Origin: Chelydra serpentina | Taxonomy: Eukaryota > Chordata > Testudines > Chelydridae | Reading direction: 5' to 3' | NCBI GenBank assembly: GCA_037349315.1 | Contig: JBAIAC010000590.1 | Location: 310,001-374,000 of the forward strand | DNA length: 64,000 nucleotides | Part shown: positions 44,674-58,440 of the stretch, in pieces | How the letters are laid out: each line of letters starts with the position of its first letter | How positions within the stretch are numbered: position 1 is the stretch's first letter | The notes under the pieces: model-generated | Told to the model about the DNA's origin: nothing | The model's input: the letters and a program-made list of their open reading frames with translations, nothing else | Databases searched by the model: none | Translations under genes and position numbers: made by a program

Positions 44674-44927
44674 CCCTAGACCCAACCCCCATCCCCATCC
44701 TCACTGTAACCCCCACCCCAACAGTCAACCACACCCTCACCTTCACCCACACCCCCTCCCTTACGATCACCCCCACTCAAACCGCCCATCCCCACACTAA
44801 GCCGAACCCTCACCCCCAACCGCACACTCACTGCAACCCACACCCCGCCCCTCACCCTCACCCTCACCCCCGCCCTCACCACCACCCTCACGCCCAACCC
44901 GACGCCCACCCTCACCCTCACTATCCC
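44674..44927 (-). repeat. Telomere-like degenerate hexamers, C-rich on + strand
   Basis: Nearly identical copy of 4534-4790, ending at the same TATCCCAGGGTGAGGG switch. Confidence 0.9.
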
Positions 44928-47757
44928 AGGGTGAGGGTGGGGGTGAGGTTGTGCATTATGGTGAGGGTGGGGGTGGGGGTGAATGTTAGCGTGAGACTAG
45001 GGGGTTGAGGGTGGGGTGGGGGTGATGTTGGGGGAGAGGATGAGGGTTGGGTTGGGATTGAGGGTGGGGGTGGGGGTTCCGGTGCGGGAGAGGCTGAGGG
45101 TGATGGTTACAGTTAGGTTTAGGGTTAGGATCAGAGTGAGGGTGAGGTTGGGGGTGAGGTTGGGGTGGGGGTAGGAGTTGGGATTAGGGTGGGGGTGAGG
45201 GTGGGTGTGGTGGTTAGGGTGAGGGTGAGGTTGGTGGTGGACGTGTGGGTCGGGGTTAGGGTGACTGTGGGGGAGATGGTGGGGGTGGGGAAGCGTGGAG
45301 TGTGAGACTGGGGGTGGGGTAGAGGGTGAAGGTTAGGGTGAGGGTGGGGGAGAGGGAGGGGGTGGGGGTGTGGGTGAAGGTTAGAGAGAGGGAGAGTATG
45401 GGGGTGGGGGTGGGGGTGGGGGATGAGTGTGAGGGTGAGGGTGAAGGTGCGCGTGAGTGTGAGGGTGGGGGTGGATGTGTGGTTGGGCTCAGGGTTGAGG
45501 GCGAGCGTGGGGGTGAGGGTGAGGATGAGGGTGACGGTGAGGAGGCGGGTAGGCGTGATGGTGAGGATGAGAAGGAGGGTGGGGGTGGGGGTCGGGTTGC
45601 GGGTGAGGGCGAGGATGGGGGTGGGGATGGGGTGAGGGTGAGTGTGGGAGTGGGGGTGGGGTTGAAGTTGAGGGTGAGGGTGGGGGTGGTTTGGGGGTGA
45701 AGGTGGGGGTGAGGGAGAGGGTGAGGGTGAGGTTTGGGGTGTGAGTGAGGGTAAGGGTGTGAGTGGGGAGTGAATGTGAGCGTAGGGTTGGGGGTGGGGG
45801 TGTGCGTGGGCGTCGGTTTTGTGGTTGAGGGTGCGGGTGATTGTGGGGGTTGAGGTAAGGGTGAGGGTGATGGTGAGCTTCGGGGGTGAGGGAGGGGGTG
45901 CGTGTGAGGGGTGAGGGTGATGGTAGAGTTGGGTTTGGAGTGACGGTGAGGTGGCGGTGGTTGGGGGTTGGGTTGAGGGTGGGGGTGGGAGTGGGGCTGA
46001 GGGTCAGGGTGGGAGTGGGGGTGGGGGTTGGGGTGAGGGTGAGGGAGAGGGTGGGATGGGGTTGGCAGTAAGGTGAGGGTGAGGGTCGGTGTGAGGGTGA
46101 GGGTGATGGTGAGGGTGGTTTTGGGAGTTAGGGTTAGCGTGAGGGTGAGGGTGGGGTGGGAGTGGGGGTGGGGTTTGGGGTGAGGTGAGGGTGGGGGTGG
46201 GGTTTGGGGTGAGGGCGATGGTGGGGGGAGGGTGAAGATGAGGGTGAGGAGGAGGCTGAGAGTGGTGGTCGGGGTGAGGGTGAGGGTCAGGCTGGGGGTG
46301 GGGTGGGGGTTGGGGTGGGGGTGAGCGGGGAGGGTTCAGGCGAGGGTGAGGGTGGGGTGGGGTGAGAGTGAGTGTAAGGGTGGAGGTGTGCGTGGTTGTG
46401 GGTGTGGTTTGTGGATGAGGGTGAGGGAGATTGTGGGGTTGGGGTAAGGGTGAGGGTGATGGTGAGGTTGGGGTGGGGGGTGCGGGTGAGGGTGATGGTG
46501 AGGGTGGGGTTTGTGTGACGGTGAGGGTGAGGGTGGGGGTGGGTTTTGGGGGTGAGGTTGTGGGCGAGGGTGAGGGTTAGGATTAGGATGAGGGTGAGGG
46601 TGGGTGAGGGTGGGTTTTGGTTTAGGGTGAGGATTACGGAGGTTGCGGGGTTTAGGGTGAGGGTGAGGGGTGGTGGTGGGGGTGAGGGTGAGTATGAGGG
46701 TGATCGTCAGGGTGGGGGTGGGGTGGGGGTGGGGAGTGGGGATGAGGGTGAGGGTGAGCGTAAGGGTGGGGGTGGCAGTGGGGGTGAGGGTGAGAGTGGG
46801 GTTGCAGCTGAGGGAGTGGGTGAGGGTGGGGGTGAGGGTGACGATGAGTGTGGGGGTAAGGGTGAGCGTGACGGTGAACATCGGGCTGGGGGTGAGGGTG
46901 AGGGTGAGGGCGATGGTGGGGGTGAGGGTGAGAGTGGGGTTGCAGGTGAGGGTAGGGGTGAGGGTGACGATGAGTGTGGGGTAAGGGTGAGCGTGACGGT
47001 GAACATCGGGCTGGGGGTGAGGGTGAGGGTGAGGGCGATGGTGGGGGTGAGGGTGAAGATGAGGGTGAGGAGGAGGATGAGAGTGGTGGTCGGGGTGAGG
47101 GTGAGGGTCAGTCTGGGGGTGAGGGTGGGGGTTGGGGTGGGGGTGAGCGGGAGGGTTAAGGCGAGGGTGAGGGTGAGGGTGGGGGTGGGGTTCGCGGTAG
47201 GGTGAGGGTGAGGGTGGTGGTGGGAGTGGGGGTGAGGGTGAGGGTGAGAGTGGAGGTGGGGTGGGGGTGAGGGTGGGGGTGAGGGTGTGGGTGAGGCTGA
47301 GGGTGGGGGTGCGGTGGGGAGGGCGTGTGGGTGAGTTTGAGTGTGGGGGAGTGGGGGTGGAGGTGAGGGTGGGGTTGGGGGTGGGTGTGAGGGTGATGGT
47401 GATGGTGGGCTTGGGGGTGGGTGGGGGCAGGGGTTGCGGTAAGGGTTAGGGTGAGGGTGGGTATGGGGGTCAGGGTGAGGGTGAGGGTGAGGGTGAGGGT
47501 GGAGGTGGGGTGGGGGTGAGGGTGGGGGTGAGGGTGAGGCTGAGGGTGGGGGTGCGGTGGGGGAGGGCGTGTGGGTGAGTTTGAGTGTGGGGGAGTGGGG
47601 ATGGAGGTGAGGGTGAGGGTGGGGTTGGGGGTGGGTTTGAGGGTGATGGTGATGGTGGGCTTGGGGGTTAGGGTGAAGGTGTGGGTGAGGGTGAGCATGA
47701 GGGTGGGGGTGGGGGGCGGTTGGGGTGAGGGTGCGTGTGGAGGTCGGGCTTGGGGTA
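44928..47757 (+). repeat. Telomere-like degenerate hexamers, G-rich on + strand
   Basis: Copy of 4791-7627 with many one-base differences in G runs. It carries the left arm of the inverted repeat (about 47418-47500) and ends at GGGGTAACCACC; the right arm is at about 47777-47860. Confidence 0.9.
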
Positions 47758-50700
47758 ACCACCCCCACCCCCACCCGCACCCTCACCCTCACCCTGACCC
47801 CCATACCCACCCTCACCCTAACCCTAACCGCAACCCCCGCCCCCACCCACCCCCACCGTCACCCTCACGCTCACCCCCACCCCACCCTCACCACCACTCT
47901 CACCCTCACCCTAACACTAACCGTCACCCTCACCCTCACCCCAAACCCCACCCCCACCCTCACGCTCACCCCCACTCCCACCCTGACCCCCATCCTCACC
48001 CTCACCCTCGCCCTCACCTTTACCCTAACCCCCAAGTTCAATGTCACCATCATCCTCAACCGCACCACACCCTCACCCTCACGCTCTCTCCCACCCCACC
48101 CTCACCCTCAACCTCACCCTGACCCCAAACCCTACCCTCGCCCTCACCCTCACCCTCACCCCCAGCCTGATGCTAACCCTCACCCTTACCCCCACCCTCA
48201 TCCCCATCCTCACCCACACCCTCACCCTCATCCCCACCTCAACATCACTCTGACCCCCACTCCGAACCCCACCCTCACCCTCACCCTCAACCCTACCCCT
48301 AACCCCAATCCCACCCCCACCCTCACCCTCACTCCAAACCCACCCGCACCACGACCCTCACCCTCACCCGCACCCCCACCCCCACCCCCAACCTCAACCT
48401 CACCATCACCCTTACCCCAAACCCACAATCACCTCAACCTCAACCACAAAATCACGCCACGCACAACTCCACCCCCACCCCAAACCTTACGCTCACCCTC
48501 ACCCCCACTCCCACCCCCACTCACACCCTAACCCCACTCACACCCCACCCCCACCCTCACCCTTACCCTCACCCTCACTCTAACCCCAAGCCACCGTCAC
48601 CATCACCCTCACCCCGACCACCACCACCACCCTCACCCTCCCCATCCCCCCATCCCGTCCCCCACATTCACCCGCACCCCCACCCCATCCCCACCCTCAC
48701 CACGACCCCCACCGCCACCCTCCTCCTCACGCTCACGCTCATCCTCACACCCACCCCCACCCTCGCCCTCACACTCAACCTCACCCAAACCCTCATCCTC
48801 AACCCTACCCCCAACCCCACCGTAACCCCACCCTCACCCTCACCCCCACCAACCCTCACCTTCATTCCCAGACTCACCCTCACCCTCACCCTAACCTTCA
48901 CCCTCATCCCCACCCCCACCCTCACCCTCACCCCCACCGCCACAGCCACCCTCACCCTAACCCCGACCCACACCCCCAACCCTACACCCACGCTCACCCT
49001 CACACTCAAACTCACCTCACTTCTACCTCCACCCCCACTCCCACCCTGACCCTCACCTCCACACCCACCCTCACCCTCACCCTCTTCCCAACCCCAACCT
49101 CAACCCAACCCCCAAATTCACCCTCACCACCACCCCGAACCCCACCCTCATCATCACCCTCAGCCTCAACCGCACCCCCACCCCCAACTCACCATCAGCG
49201 TCAGCCTTACCTCATCCCCCTCAATCACCCTCACCTTAAACCCCAAGCCAACGATCACCATCACCCTCACCACCACCTCCACCCCCACCCTCACTCTCAC
49301 CCACACCCTCACCCTCACCCCCACCCCCACACTCACCCTCACCTTCAACCCCAAACCCACCCTCACCCTCACCCCGACCCCCACCCTCCTCCTCCCCTCA
49401 CACTGATCCTCACCCGCAACCCAACCCTCTGCTAACCATCACCCTCACCCTCTCCCTTACCCCCACCCTCACCCCCACCCTCACCATCACCCTCACCCCC
49501 ACTCCCACCCTCACCCTCACCATCACCCTCATCCTCAACACTACCCTCAACCCAACCCCCACCCCCACCTTCAACTCACCCACCCCCACCCACATCCCCA
49601 CCGTCACCCTCACCCCCAGATTCACCTTCACCCTAAGCCTCACCCTCACCCCACTCCCACCTTCACCCTCACCCTCACCCTCAACCCCAGCCCAACGCCC
49701 GCACTCTCCCCCACCCTCACCCTCATCTTAATTCCAACCCAAACCCCCACCCTCACCCAGACCCTCACTCCCACTCGCACAATCACCCTCAATCTCACCC
49801 TCACCCCCACCCCCACCCAAATCCCCACCCTCACCCTAAACCAAAACCCCACCATAACCCTCACACTCAACCTCACCCCCAGCCCCAGCCGCACCCTCAC
49901 CCTCACCCTCACCCCGACCCCACCCCACCCTCCTCCTCACCCTCACCTCCACCATCACACCCACACTCACCCCCACCCCCACTCCCACCCCCACTCCCAC
50001 CCTCACCCTCACCATCACCCTCATCCTCAACACTACCCTGAAACCAACCCGCAACCCCACCCTCACACTCACCCTCATCCACACCCTCACCCTCACCCCC
50101 ACCCTCACCCCCAGATTCACCTTCACCCTAAGCCTTACCCTCACCCCACTGCCACCCTCACCTTCACCCTTACCCTCAACCCCAACCCAATGCCCGCCCT
50201 CTCCCCCACCCTCACCCTCATCTTAATTCCAACCCAAACCCCCACCCTCACCCAGACCCTCACTCCCACTCGCACAATCACCCTCAATCTCACCCTCACC
50301 CCCACCCCCACCCAAATCCCCACCCTCACCCTAAACCAAAACCCCACCATAACCCTCACACTCAACCTCACCCCCAGCCCCAGCCGCACCCTCACCCTCA
50401 CCCTCACCTCGACCCCACCCCACCCTCCTCCTCACCCTCACCCCCACCCCCACTCCCACCCCCACTCCCACCCTCACCATCACCCTCATCCTCAACACTA
50501 CCCTGAAACCAACCCACAACCCCACCCTCACACTCACCCTCATCCACACCCTCACCCTCACCCCCACCCTCACCCCCAGATTCACCTTCACCCTAAGCCT
50601 TACCCTCACCCCACTGCCACCCTCACCTTCACCCTTACCCTCAACCCCAACCCAATGCCCGCCCTCTCCCCCACCCTCACCCTCATCCTAATCCCGACCC

Positions 50701-51064
50701 AAACCCCCACCCTCCCCCTCCCCCTAAACCAAAACCCCACCATAACCTTCACACTCAACCTCACACCCAGCCCCAGCTGCACCCTCACCCTCACCCCGAC
50801 CCCACCCCACCCTCCTCCTCACCCTCACCCTCACCTCCACCCCCACCATCACTCTCAGCCACACCCTCACCCCGAGACTGACGCTCACCATCACCGTCTC
50901 CCTTACCCCCACCCTCACCTTCACCCTCACCCTTACCCCAACCCCCAAAATCGCCCTCACCCTCACCGTCAAACCCACCCCCACGCACACCCCCACCCTT
51001 ACGCTCACCCTCACCCCCACTCCCACCCTCACCCTCACTCACACCGCCACCCCCACCCTCACCC
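47758..51064 (-). repeat. Telomere-like degenerate hexamers, C-rich on + strand
   Basis: Copy of 7628-11433. It lacks about 360 bp, including the perfect CCCTAA run. At its right end it extends about 110 bp beyond the point (AAAATCGCC, near 50956) where copy A breaks off. Confidence 0.9.
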
Positions 51065-51277
51065 TCAGTTTGGAGCTGCGTGGTGAAACGCAGCGAGCCC
51101 CAGAACTGGGGTCTAAGCTCCCTGCCCCCCAGAAGGCCCCAGCTGAGGGGTCCTGGTCATACTTACAAACTCTGTTTGGACTCTTTCCTCACAACCCTAA
51201 TAAACCTTCTGTTCCACTGGCTTGCTGAGAGTCACATTGAAGAGGGGTGCAGGACCTGATTCCCCCACTCCGTGACA
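51065..51277 (+). repeat. Partial 5' LTR of element 1, copy B
   Basis: The right half of the LTR, starting at TTTGGAGCTG and ending CTCCGTGACA, with AATAAA at 51199-51204. The left half is replaced by telomere-like DNA, so a deletion or rearrangement removed the true 5' end of the element and its target-site repeat. Confidence 0.88.
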
Positions 51278-51279
51278 AC

Positions 51280-51294
51280 TGGTGAGGTGGGATC
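51280..51294 (+). promoter_or_regulatory. Candidate primer-binding site of element 1
   Basis: TGGTGAGGTGGGATC starts two bases after the LTR end, the usual place and with the usual TGG start. I could not match it securely to a tRNA. It is absent from copy A. Confidence 0.5.
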
Positions 51295-51527
51295 TTCTGC
51301 ACCCCATGAACAGCACTTCCTGCAGTAAGTGACTGGAGAGCAGTACAACGAAGGGGGATTGATGGGGAGCAGGTTGCTGAAGAGGCAGAGAGAAGCGGTT
51401 TCAGGGGGCGGATTAGTTACGTTAACCGTGAGGGGTGTGACCAGTGAGAAGGGCTGGCACACTAGGGGTTCCTCCTGGAAGCCGTGGGGGCCAAGACCGC
51501 ACAGGCCTGAGAGTGGCCAACAGGAAG

Positions 51528-52883
51528 ATGTATGCTAAGCACCGTAAGAACGACCTGGTGGAGCTGTGCAGGCAGAGGGGGCTGCGCGTTGGAAAGTCCA
51601 CCAAAGACCAGCTGATTGCGTAGCTGGAGGAGAAGGATCGCTTGGATGACCCGATCCTGTCCCTGGGGAAGCCGCCCGACAGACGCAGCATGGGCCCCAG
51701 GGCCTGACCTGGCTGGGAGGGGGTCAGACTGCTGCCGAGGACATCCCAAGACCCCTCTCGCCTCTGCACAGGGGAGAGGTTGGGGAAAGCCCAGCAAATA
51801 CCGAGGACACCTGACCCCAGCGGCCAGCAGGGGATCTTCCCGGAGGAGCTCCCCATCCCAGCAGTGGAGGCGGCTGGATTGGGAGATGAAAATGAAGGAG
51901 CTGGAGGATCGCGAAAAGCAGCGTCAGCATGAGGTGCAAGGAAGGAGAAACAACGCCAGCATGAGGAGAAACAACGCCAGCATGAGCTGGAGCTGGCCAG
52001 ACTGAGGAGCAGTGAGGCCCCGGCTGCGGTGAGTGAGGGGGACCCAAGACTACAGGGAAGTTTGATTGTAACTTCCTGGCCCGGCGTAAGGAAGGGGAAG
52101 ACATAGACAGCTTCCTGGCGGCTTTGAGAATGCCTGCAGGTTGCCCAAGGTTGACCCTGCAGACAAGATCCAGTATCTCACCCCCTTACTAGGCCCTGCA
52201 GGCCTGGACGTGTACGCCGAATGAAAGAGACGAGACTGGGGACTATGAACTGTTCAAAAAGGCCCTGCTTTGTGAGCTTGGGCTGACTCCCGAAATGTAC
52301 CGTCAAAGGTTCCGGGGTCAGCGAAAAACCCCTGAGATCACGTACCTACAATTGGCCAACCGGATACATGGATACGCCCGCAAGTGGACCGCTGGGGCCC
52401 AAACTATGGAGGGCCTGCTCAAACTATTCCTAGTGGAACAGCTGTATGAACAGTGCCCATCAGACCTGAAGCTATGGTTGATGGACAAAATCCAGGGAGC
52501 CCGCAGCACGCAGGGCGGCTGCCAACAAGTTTGTGAACAGTCGGTCAAGGGGTGGCAGGGAGGAATCCCAAAGGAGCAGGCCCACCCTGAGGCAGCAAGA
52601 GAGTCACCATGGGACCTCCCAAAGGGGAAATAGGGAGAACCCCCTCCCGAGGGGAACCTCCGACATCAGAACCAACCGACCTGCTCGAGGGCACCAACGG
52701 GACATGAGCTGCTATCACTGCGGCCAGAGGGGCCACTTACGGTCCCAGTGCCCCAAGATCAGAGAGAGACTGAGCAGACCAAACCCACACCGGGTTAACT
52801 GGGTAGGGACCCAGCCGGATGAGGGGCCGACAGCCCAGAGGAGGGGGGCTGGATGCTCCGGACTCAGGGTTCTTGGTTTATAG
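51528..52883 (+). pseudogene. gag: gag of element 1, copy B (frameshifted)
   Basis: Start ATG 51528 as in copy A. Here the SAP-like N-terminal segment is unbroken for 31 codons (ends KSTKDQLIA) and stops at TAG 51621-51623, which copy A shares in the shifted frame. The coiled coil lies near 51885-52010. The SCAN-like capsid is spread over several frames, one piece being 52295-52500. The CX2CX4HX4C knuckle is at 52710-52751. The gag end again overlaps the pol ATG (52819) by 65 bp. One-base losses occur in runs, for example GGGGGG to GGGGG and TTTT to TTT near 52040-52065. Confidence 0.86.
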
Positions 52884-54749
52884 GGTGGGCGCGGGGCTGT
52901 CCCTCCGGAGAGAGTGCCTTGTTTCCCTGGAGATAGATGAGAGGAAGGTCACTGGATACTGGGATACGGGCGCAGAGGTGACGCTGGCCCGGCCCGAGGT
53001 GGTGGCCCCAGATCGGGTGGTACCCAACACCTACCTGACCCTAACAGGGGTGGTCGGGACTCCGTTCAAGGTACCCGAGGCGAGGTACACCTGAAATGGG
53101 GCCAAGGAGGACCCCAAGGACGTAGGGGTGCACCAGCATTTGCCCACTGAGGTACTGATGGGGGGGGACCTAGAAGACTGGCCCAATGAATCCCAGGACA
53201 CCCTGGTCGTGACCCGTAGCCAGAGCCGGCAAGGGGCGCTACGCCCGGCCTCGGAGAGGGTGCCTCACACAGGGTGCAGGACCCTGCCCCAGTGGGGAGG
53301 GAGTACCCCAGGACCAGGCGCAGAGAGGCTGCAGCCTCAGACACAGACAGCACAAGGGAGCAGGCTCCTATCCCTTCCCCAGCGGTTGAGTTCCAGGCCG
53401 AGTTACAGAGAGATCCCTCCTTGCGGAAGCTCAGGGACCTGGCCGACCGCAGGGAGGCGCAGACCATGTGGAGAGGCTGCCAGGAGAAGTTCCTCTGGGA
53501 GAAGGGGTTCCGAATGGGCTCCCCCGGTGAGATGGAGACATGGGGGGATCAGGAGGCAGCTGGTGGTCCCCCCAGAAGTATCGCCGCAAGCTACTGTACC
53601 TGGCCCATGACATCCCTCTCGCAGGGCACCAGGGAATCCGGCGCACCAGGCAGAGGCTGCTACAGAACTTTTACTGGCCTGGGGTCTTTACAACTGTCCA
53701 TCAGTACTGCCGGTCCTGTGACCCCTGCCAGCGGCTGGGGAAGGCTCGGGACAAGCGGAAAGCGGCTTTGAGGCCTTTGCCCATCATAGAGGAGCCCTTC
53801 CAGAAGGTGGCTATGGACATAGTGGGGCCTCTCAGGAAGACAACCCGGTCGGGGAAGAAATACATTCTGGTGGTGGTAGATTTCGCCACCCGCTACCCCG
53901 AGGCGGTGCCCTTATCCTCCATTGAAGCAGACACCGTGGCGGGATGCGCTGCTGACCATTTTCAGCCGAGTGGGGTTCCCCAAGGAAGTCCTGACAGACC
54001 AAGGGTCCAACTTCATGTCGGCCCTGCTCCGGTGCTTGTGGGAGAAATGTGGGGTCCGGCACAGCTGGGCCTCAGCATATCATCCCCAGTCCAATGGGCT
54101 GGTGGAGAGGTTCAATGGGACGCTAAAGATGATGCTGAAAACCTTTATGAACCAGCACCCGCAGGACAGGGACAAGTACCTACCGCACCTACTTTTCGCG
54201 TACAGGGAAGTGCCCCAGGAGTCTACCGGATTCTCGCCCTTCGAACTGTTATACGGCAGGAGGGTGAGGGGGCCCCTGGACCTGATGAGAGACGAATGGG
54301 AGGGGGAGGCTGCCCCCGAGGGAGAGTCAGTGGTGGAGTATGTCCTGACTTTCGAGAGAGACTTACTGAGCTCATGGGGCCTGGCCATGGGAAAATCTGG
54401 CCAGAGCCCAGAGGAAGCAAAAGGTCTGGTACGACCACACAGCACGGGCCCGCGCCTACGCCACCGGGGATCAGGTGATGGTTCTCATCCCCGTGAGGAA
54501 AAACAAGCTGCAGGCCGCTTGGGAAGGCCCTTTCAAGGTTGTCAAGCAGCTAAATGAGGTAAATTATGTGGTGGAGCTGTCTAACCGGGCACACCACTGC
54601 CGGGTGTACCATGTCAATATGATGAAGCCATATTATGACAGGGGGAATGTGGTGCTGGCCGTGTGTGGACATTGGGAGGAGCAGGGAAGTGACCCTCTAG
54701 TAGATCTATTCCCTGAGACAAGAGCTGGCTCCTCCGAAGAAACGGTCCC
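52819..54749 (+). pseudogene. pol: pol of element 1, copy B: protease and integrase (frameshifted)
   Basis: The protease keeps its DTGA but breaks after VPEAR (about 53090) because a G is missing. Further frame changes occur near 53510-53575, 53940, 54350 and 54470. Integrase pieces are clear: the HHCC module around 53610-53725, D of MDIVGP near 53817, D of LTDQGS near 53997, E of VERFNG near 54105, and the GPF module near 54530. The sequence ends in the LTR of element 2 at 54750, the same position as in copy A. Whether all frameshifts are real is doubtful, since copy A is open across the whole stretch. Confidence 0.86.
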
Positions 54750-55888
54750 TGTGACGGGTTGGGGCCACAGAGACCTGCTTGGTGCTGCCACCTGGTGTGC
54801 CAAGGCTACTTCTACCTCTGCTTCCAGGCCTTTTCCAGTTTGGGACTCCCGAATCCTGTCTGTTTTGAGCCAGATTCCACTGATCTGCTGCAAACACAGA
54901 CCCAGGTCCGAACCAAGTCCACTTACCCCTGTAAGGCCCCTGGAAGCGCTCTTGCCTTTGACACCCAGCTGCTCAACTCCAAGGAGTTTCAAACCCTTAA
55001 TCAATCCGTTTTACCCTGTATAAAGCTTATACAGGGTAAACTCATAAATAGTTCGCCTTCTATTTCAAAGATAGAAAGATATGCACAACTGTTGACTTTC
55101 CCCAGGCACCAACTCGTACTCAAGGAAACTTAATAAGTAAAAAGTGATTTTAATAAGTACATAAATAGGATTTAAGTGAGTTCAAGTAGTGACAGACAGA
55201 ACAAAGCAAGTTACTTAGTAAAAATAAAATAAAACACGCACGTCTATGTCTATTCAAAGTTAACACGGATAAAAGCCTCACCAGATTCAGATATTTTCCT
55301 TTTTACAGGCTGTAGAATTAGCCTGGGTCCAGCAGTCGCTCACACCCCTAGTGTCTTTTTCCTTTGTTCAGTTCCCCTCAGGAATGTCCTTGGGGGGGGG
55401 GAGTGGAGAGCCTCTCCCTTTAGCTAGCTGAAGACAAAATGGAAGGGTCTTGCAAGGGCTTTTATAGCCTTTCTTCCTCTCCTGCGTAGGATCCAGTTGC
55501 CCTGGAGTTTTGGGATCACATGGGCAAGTCACCTGTCCATGCGCCCTAACCAGTCTAACCAGTTGCATTCCAGACCCGGCCCCAATGTGGATTGGGGTCT
55601 GCAACGTCTTTTGTCTGTCAAGTGCTCGCATTTACCAGGCACATTCTTTGCTCCAAAGATGATCCCATGCACTTACAAAGCTATGTACAAAACCAGCAAA
55701 TATAAAACCAGTCTTCATAACTCCAACTACAACAATGATACATACATACAAACAGGAGGAGTAAATTCAGTAGGTCATAACTTTCACAGAGATATGTTAC
55801 ATGGCACATGTAGCATAAAACATATTTTAGTTACATATATACATTTATAAGCATCTCCCCATAAAGTTTTATGGGGATCACCGTCACA
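54750..55888 (-). repeat. LTR of element 2, copy B (1139 bp)
   Basis: Same termini as 14715-15855 (TGTGACGGGTT to CACCGTCACA). Differences are small: a missing C near 55347 and 55482, an extra A near 55220, and GGGGATCACC in place of GGGGAACACC at the right end. Confidence 0.88.
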
Positions 55889-56641
55889 GCCTCCTCCTGA
55901 ACTTACTGCCAGAGACTTGGACACTGTCCATGGCGGAGGCAGTACACATAAAGCCCTGTTTGTCTTTGGTCACACCCCTTTTCAGTACCGGCACACCACA
56001 TGGTGTCATTCGTAATGGTTTTAGCAAAATGCGAGGTTCCTGGTCTCCGGGCGCCTGAAAATGGGTTGGGGTGTAGTATTTGCTAACAGGATACAGATAG
56101 CAATACCTGTTAAGGTGTAGGAACCTCGGCATTTAGCTCTCAGTGCCATGAGGCGGCGTGCCTCAGTTTCCCCCTTTCACACAGCAGCCTGGGCCTGTTA
56201 TGCTTTTGCTGTTGTGCCAAGCTTCCAGCCGGTTACCCGATATAGGCCGACAGGTAACATGTTTGTACGACCGTGAGGTCACCATCCCAAGCATGTCCAA
56301 CAGTTTTTTCCCACCAATCAGGTATGTTCCCCATCTTGAAAGGGTTGACCCTCAGTGTTAACTCCTTTGTTATCACCCACAGATGAAGTAGGGAAAGACA
56401 CAGGATTACCCACCCGTCTGTATATCCTGGTAGGCACTCTGATGCAGATTCTTCTGCCTCTTTGGAGCAGGCTCCTGAATCAGGCATGGGTTTGAGGTTC
56501 TGGCAAGGAAAGGGTGTACTGCAACCCGGCCTGCCCTCGGCCCCTCCCTCTGGAATTTCTCTGGGCTGGTTCCCATCCCCTTGTGTGGCTTCACCCATGC
56601 AGAGACTCGCTCCCTTCTGCTTTGAAAGAGAGGTTTACCTC

Positions 56642-57575
56642 CTACCCGTGTAGCAAGAACAACCTCTTTCTTGGACACCCCAGTATCTGTTCCCAACAGT
56701 CAGCTGGACGGACTCCTCCCTCCAGGAGGTCTGACCCCCAGCTTTCCCTTCTAACCTGATCCACAGGAGAGGGGTCTGGCATCTGAAATGCAGACTTTTC
56801 ACCCTCTTCCTGGGCAAGATCCTCCTGACAAAAGGTTGGCGGGGCTCTCCGGCCCCCCTCACCTTCCCTCCCTGGGCCTCTATCTGGGCCAGACACTCCC
56901 GTGTCCCCCCGAAGAGAAGGTGACCCTGGTCCAGCTGTGGGCTCACAACTGCAAGCTAAGATAGACCCTTCAGTGGCCTGCAAAATTCCCCCCTTGCTAT
57001 GAGGTAGAACATTCCCCTCCCCCGGGGAGATAATTACAGGACAGTAACTGGCCACAGCTGCCGTCCCTGTGACTTCGCCCCCCCCTCTGGGGTTTTCAGC
57101 ACCAGGTCCCTGCTTGCTGCCACCCAGCCCTGGGACAGATTCTGCCACAGCAAAGAAATCATTTCCCAGTAGAAACGGTGTAAAATTGTGTGACACTGTT
57201 GCCACAGTTAGCTTAGCCTGCAAGTTTTTCCGTTTGCATGTGTACTTTTGCCAGAGGTGCAATGACTTTGTAGCCACCCACCAGCTCCAATTCCGCCACT
57301 TTACCCGGCAACCAATCCTTCTCTTGGATCAGGTCCCTCCTGACTATAGAAATTGCAGCACCTGTATCTCTCAACCCAGTGATTACCTTCCCATTCAGTC
57401 TAACAGCATGCACATGCTCACTGCTTGGTGGTGTAGAAGTCAACTTCACAAACCCTGTGTGGAAAGAGGCAGCAGCTTCATGGGCCGCTTGATGCCTGTT
57501 TTCACTCAGCAGGGGACACTTATCTCTCAGGTGCTCGGTGGACTTACATCGATAGCACCTCCTGGGCTCCTCTGA
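56642..57575 (-). pseudogene. pro: Zinc knuckle and protease of element 2, copy B
   Basis: The CX2CX4HX4C knuckle lies near 57516-57557. The protease follows in the same minus-strand frame, but the active-site context reads DTGAAIS where copy A has DTGAEIS. An extra T in the run near 57225 shifts the frame after HMQTEKL. The second half (FLLGNDFF) is readable in the next frame. The Glu-to-Ala change next to the motif does not touch the catalytic Asp. Confidence 0.78.
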
Positions 57576-58440
57576 TTGTACAGGGAATTTGGGACGAGTA
57601 CTAGGGGAATGGGGAGGTGAGCGCCCAGCCTCCTTTTTCCCAGGGGTAACACGGTGACTCTGTTTTCCTTCGACCCTGTACCCCTCTGCCAGTGGTTTAT
57701 GCTTAATTGCAGCTTGCGCCTGCTCATAAGAGTCTGCAAACCCAGCTAATCACTAACTGCTTTTACCTGTTTGTCCCACAAGTACTGTTTTACATCATCA
57801 CTGCACATATTCAGGAATTGTTCCTGAGCAACCAAATCATACATCCCTTCAAAGCTTGTAATGTCTTTTCCCCTCACCCACTTATCTACCAGAACTGTCA
57901 TTTCATTTGCATAAGCCACATTACTTAATCCATCTCCCCTCTTAAGACTCCTGAATTTAACCCTGTAGGTTTCAGGTGTAACCTGAAACTGTTTCAAAAC
58001 CAGTTCCTTAAATTTACCATACTTGGAGGCATCCCCAATGGGCATCTTATTGAATACGTCCAGAGCTCTGCCAGTCAATTGGCTATCAAGGTGGTCATTT
58101 TTTGATCTTCAGGGATCGCATGGAGGGAGCACAGTCTCTCGAAGGTGATAAAATATTCGGCTATATCCTTGGATTCATCATACTGGAGGCATAGACGCTC
58201 CCATTTGGGGATTTTTGGGAAGCAGAGCCGGCAGCTGAAGGGTTTCGACTCTTCAACTCTGCGATGGCCAGTTCATGCTTCTGGGCCTCCATAGCTCTCT
58301 TGTGGGCCACCTCCTCCCTGATTCTTTCTGCTTCCATAGCTCTCTGGTGGGCCAGCTCCTCTGCTTCCATAGCTCTCTTGTGGGCCTCCTCAGCTCTCTT
58401 GTGGGCTTCTGTCTCTGCACTAATTTCCAGCGTACGTAAT
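57576..58440 (-). pseudogene. gag: gag of element 2, copy B (5' truncated)
   Basis: SCAN-like capsid and helical N-terminal region on the minus strand. The TAA that interrupts copy A before the knuckle is a Tyr codon here, but a base is missing nearby (AGCTAATCACT). Two other one-base losses (near 58079 and 58217) break the frame. The gag start is lost in the 94-bp deletion at about 58483. Confidence 0.8.
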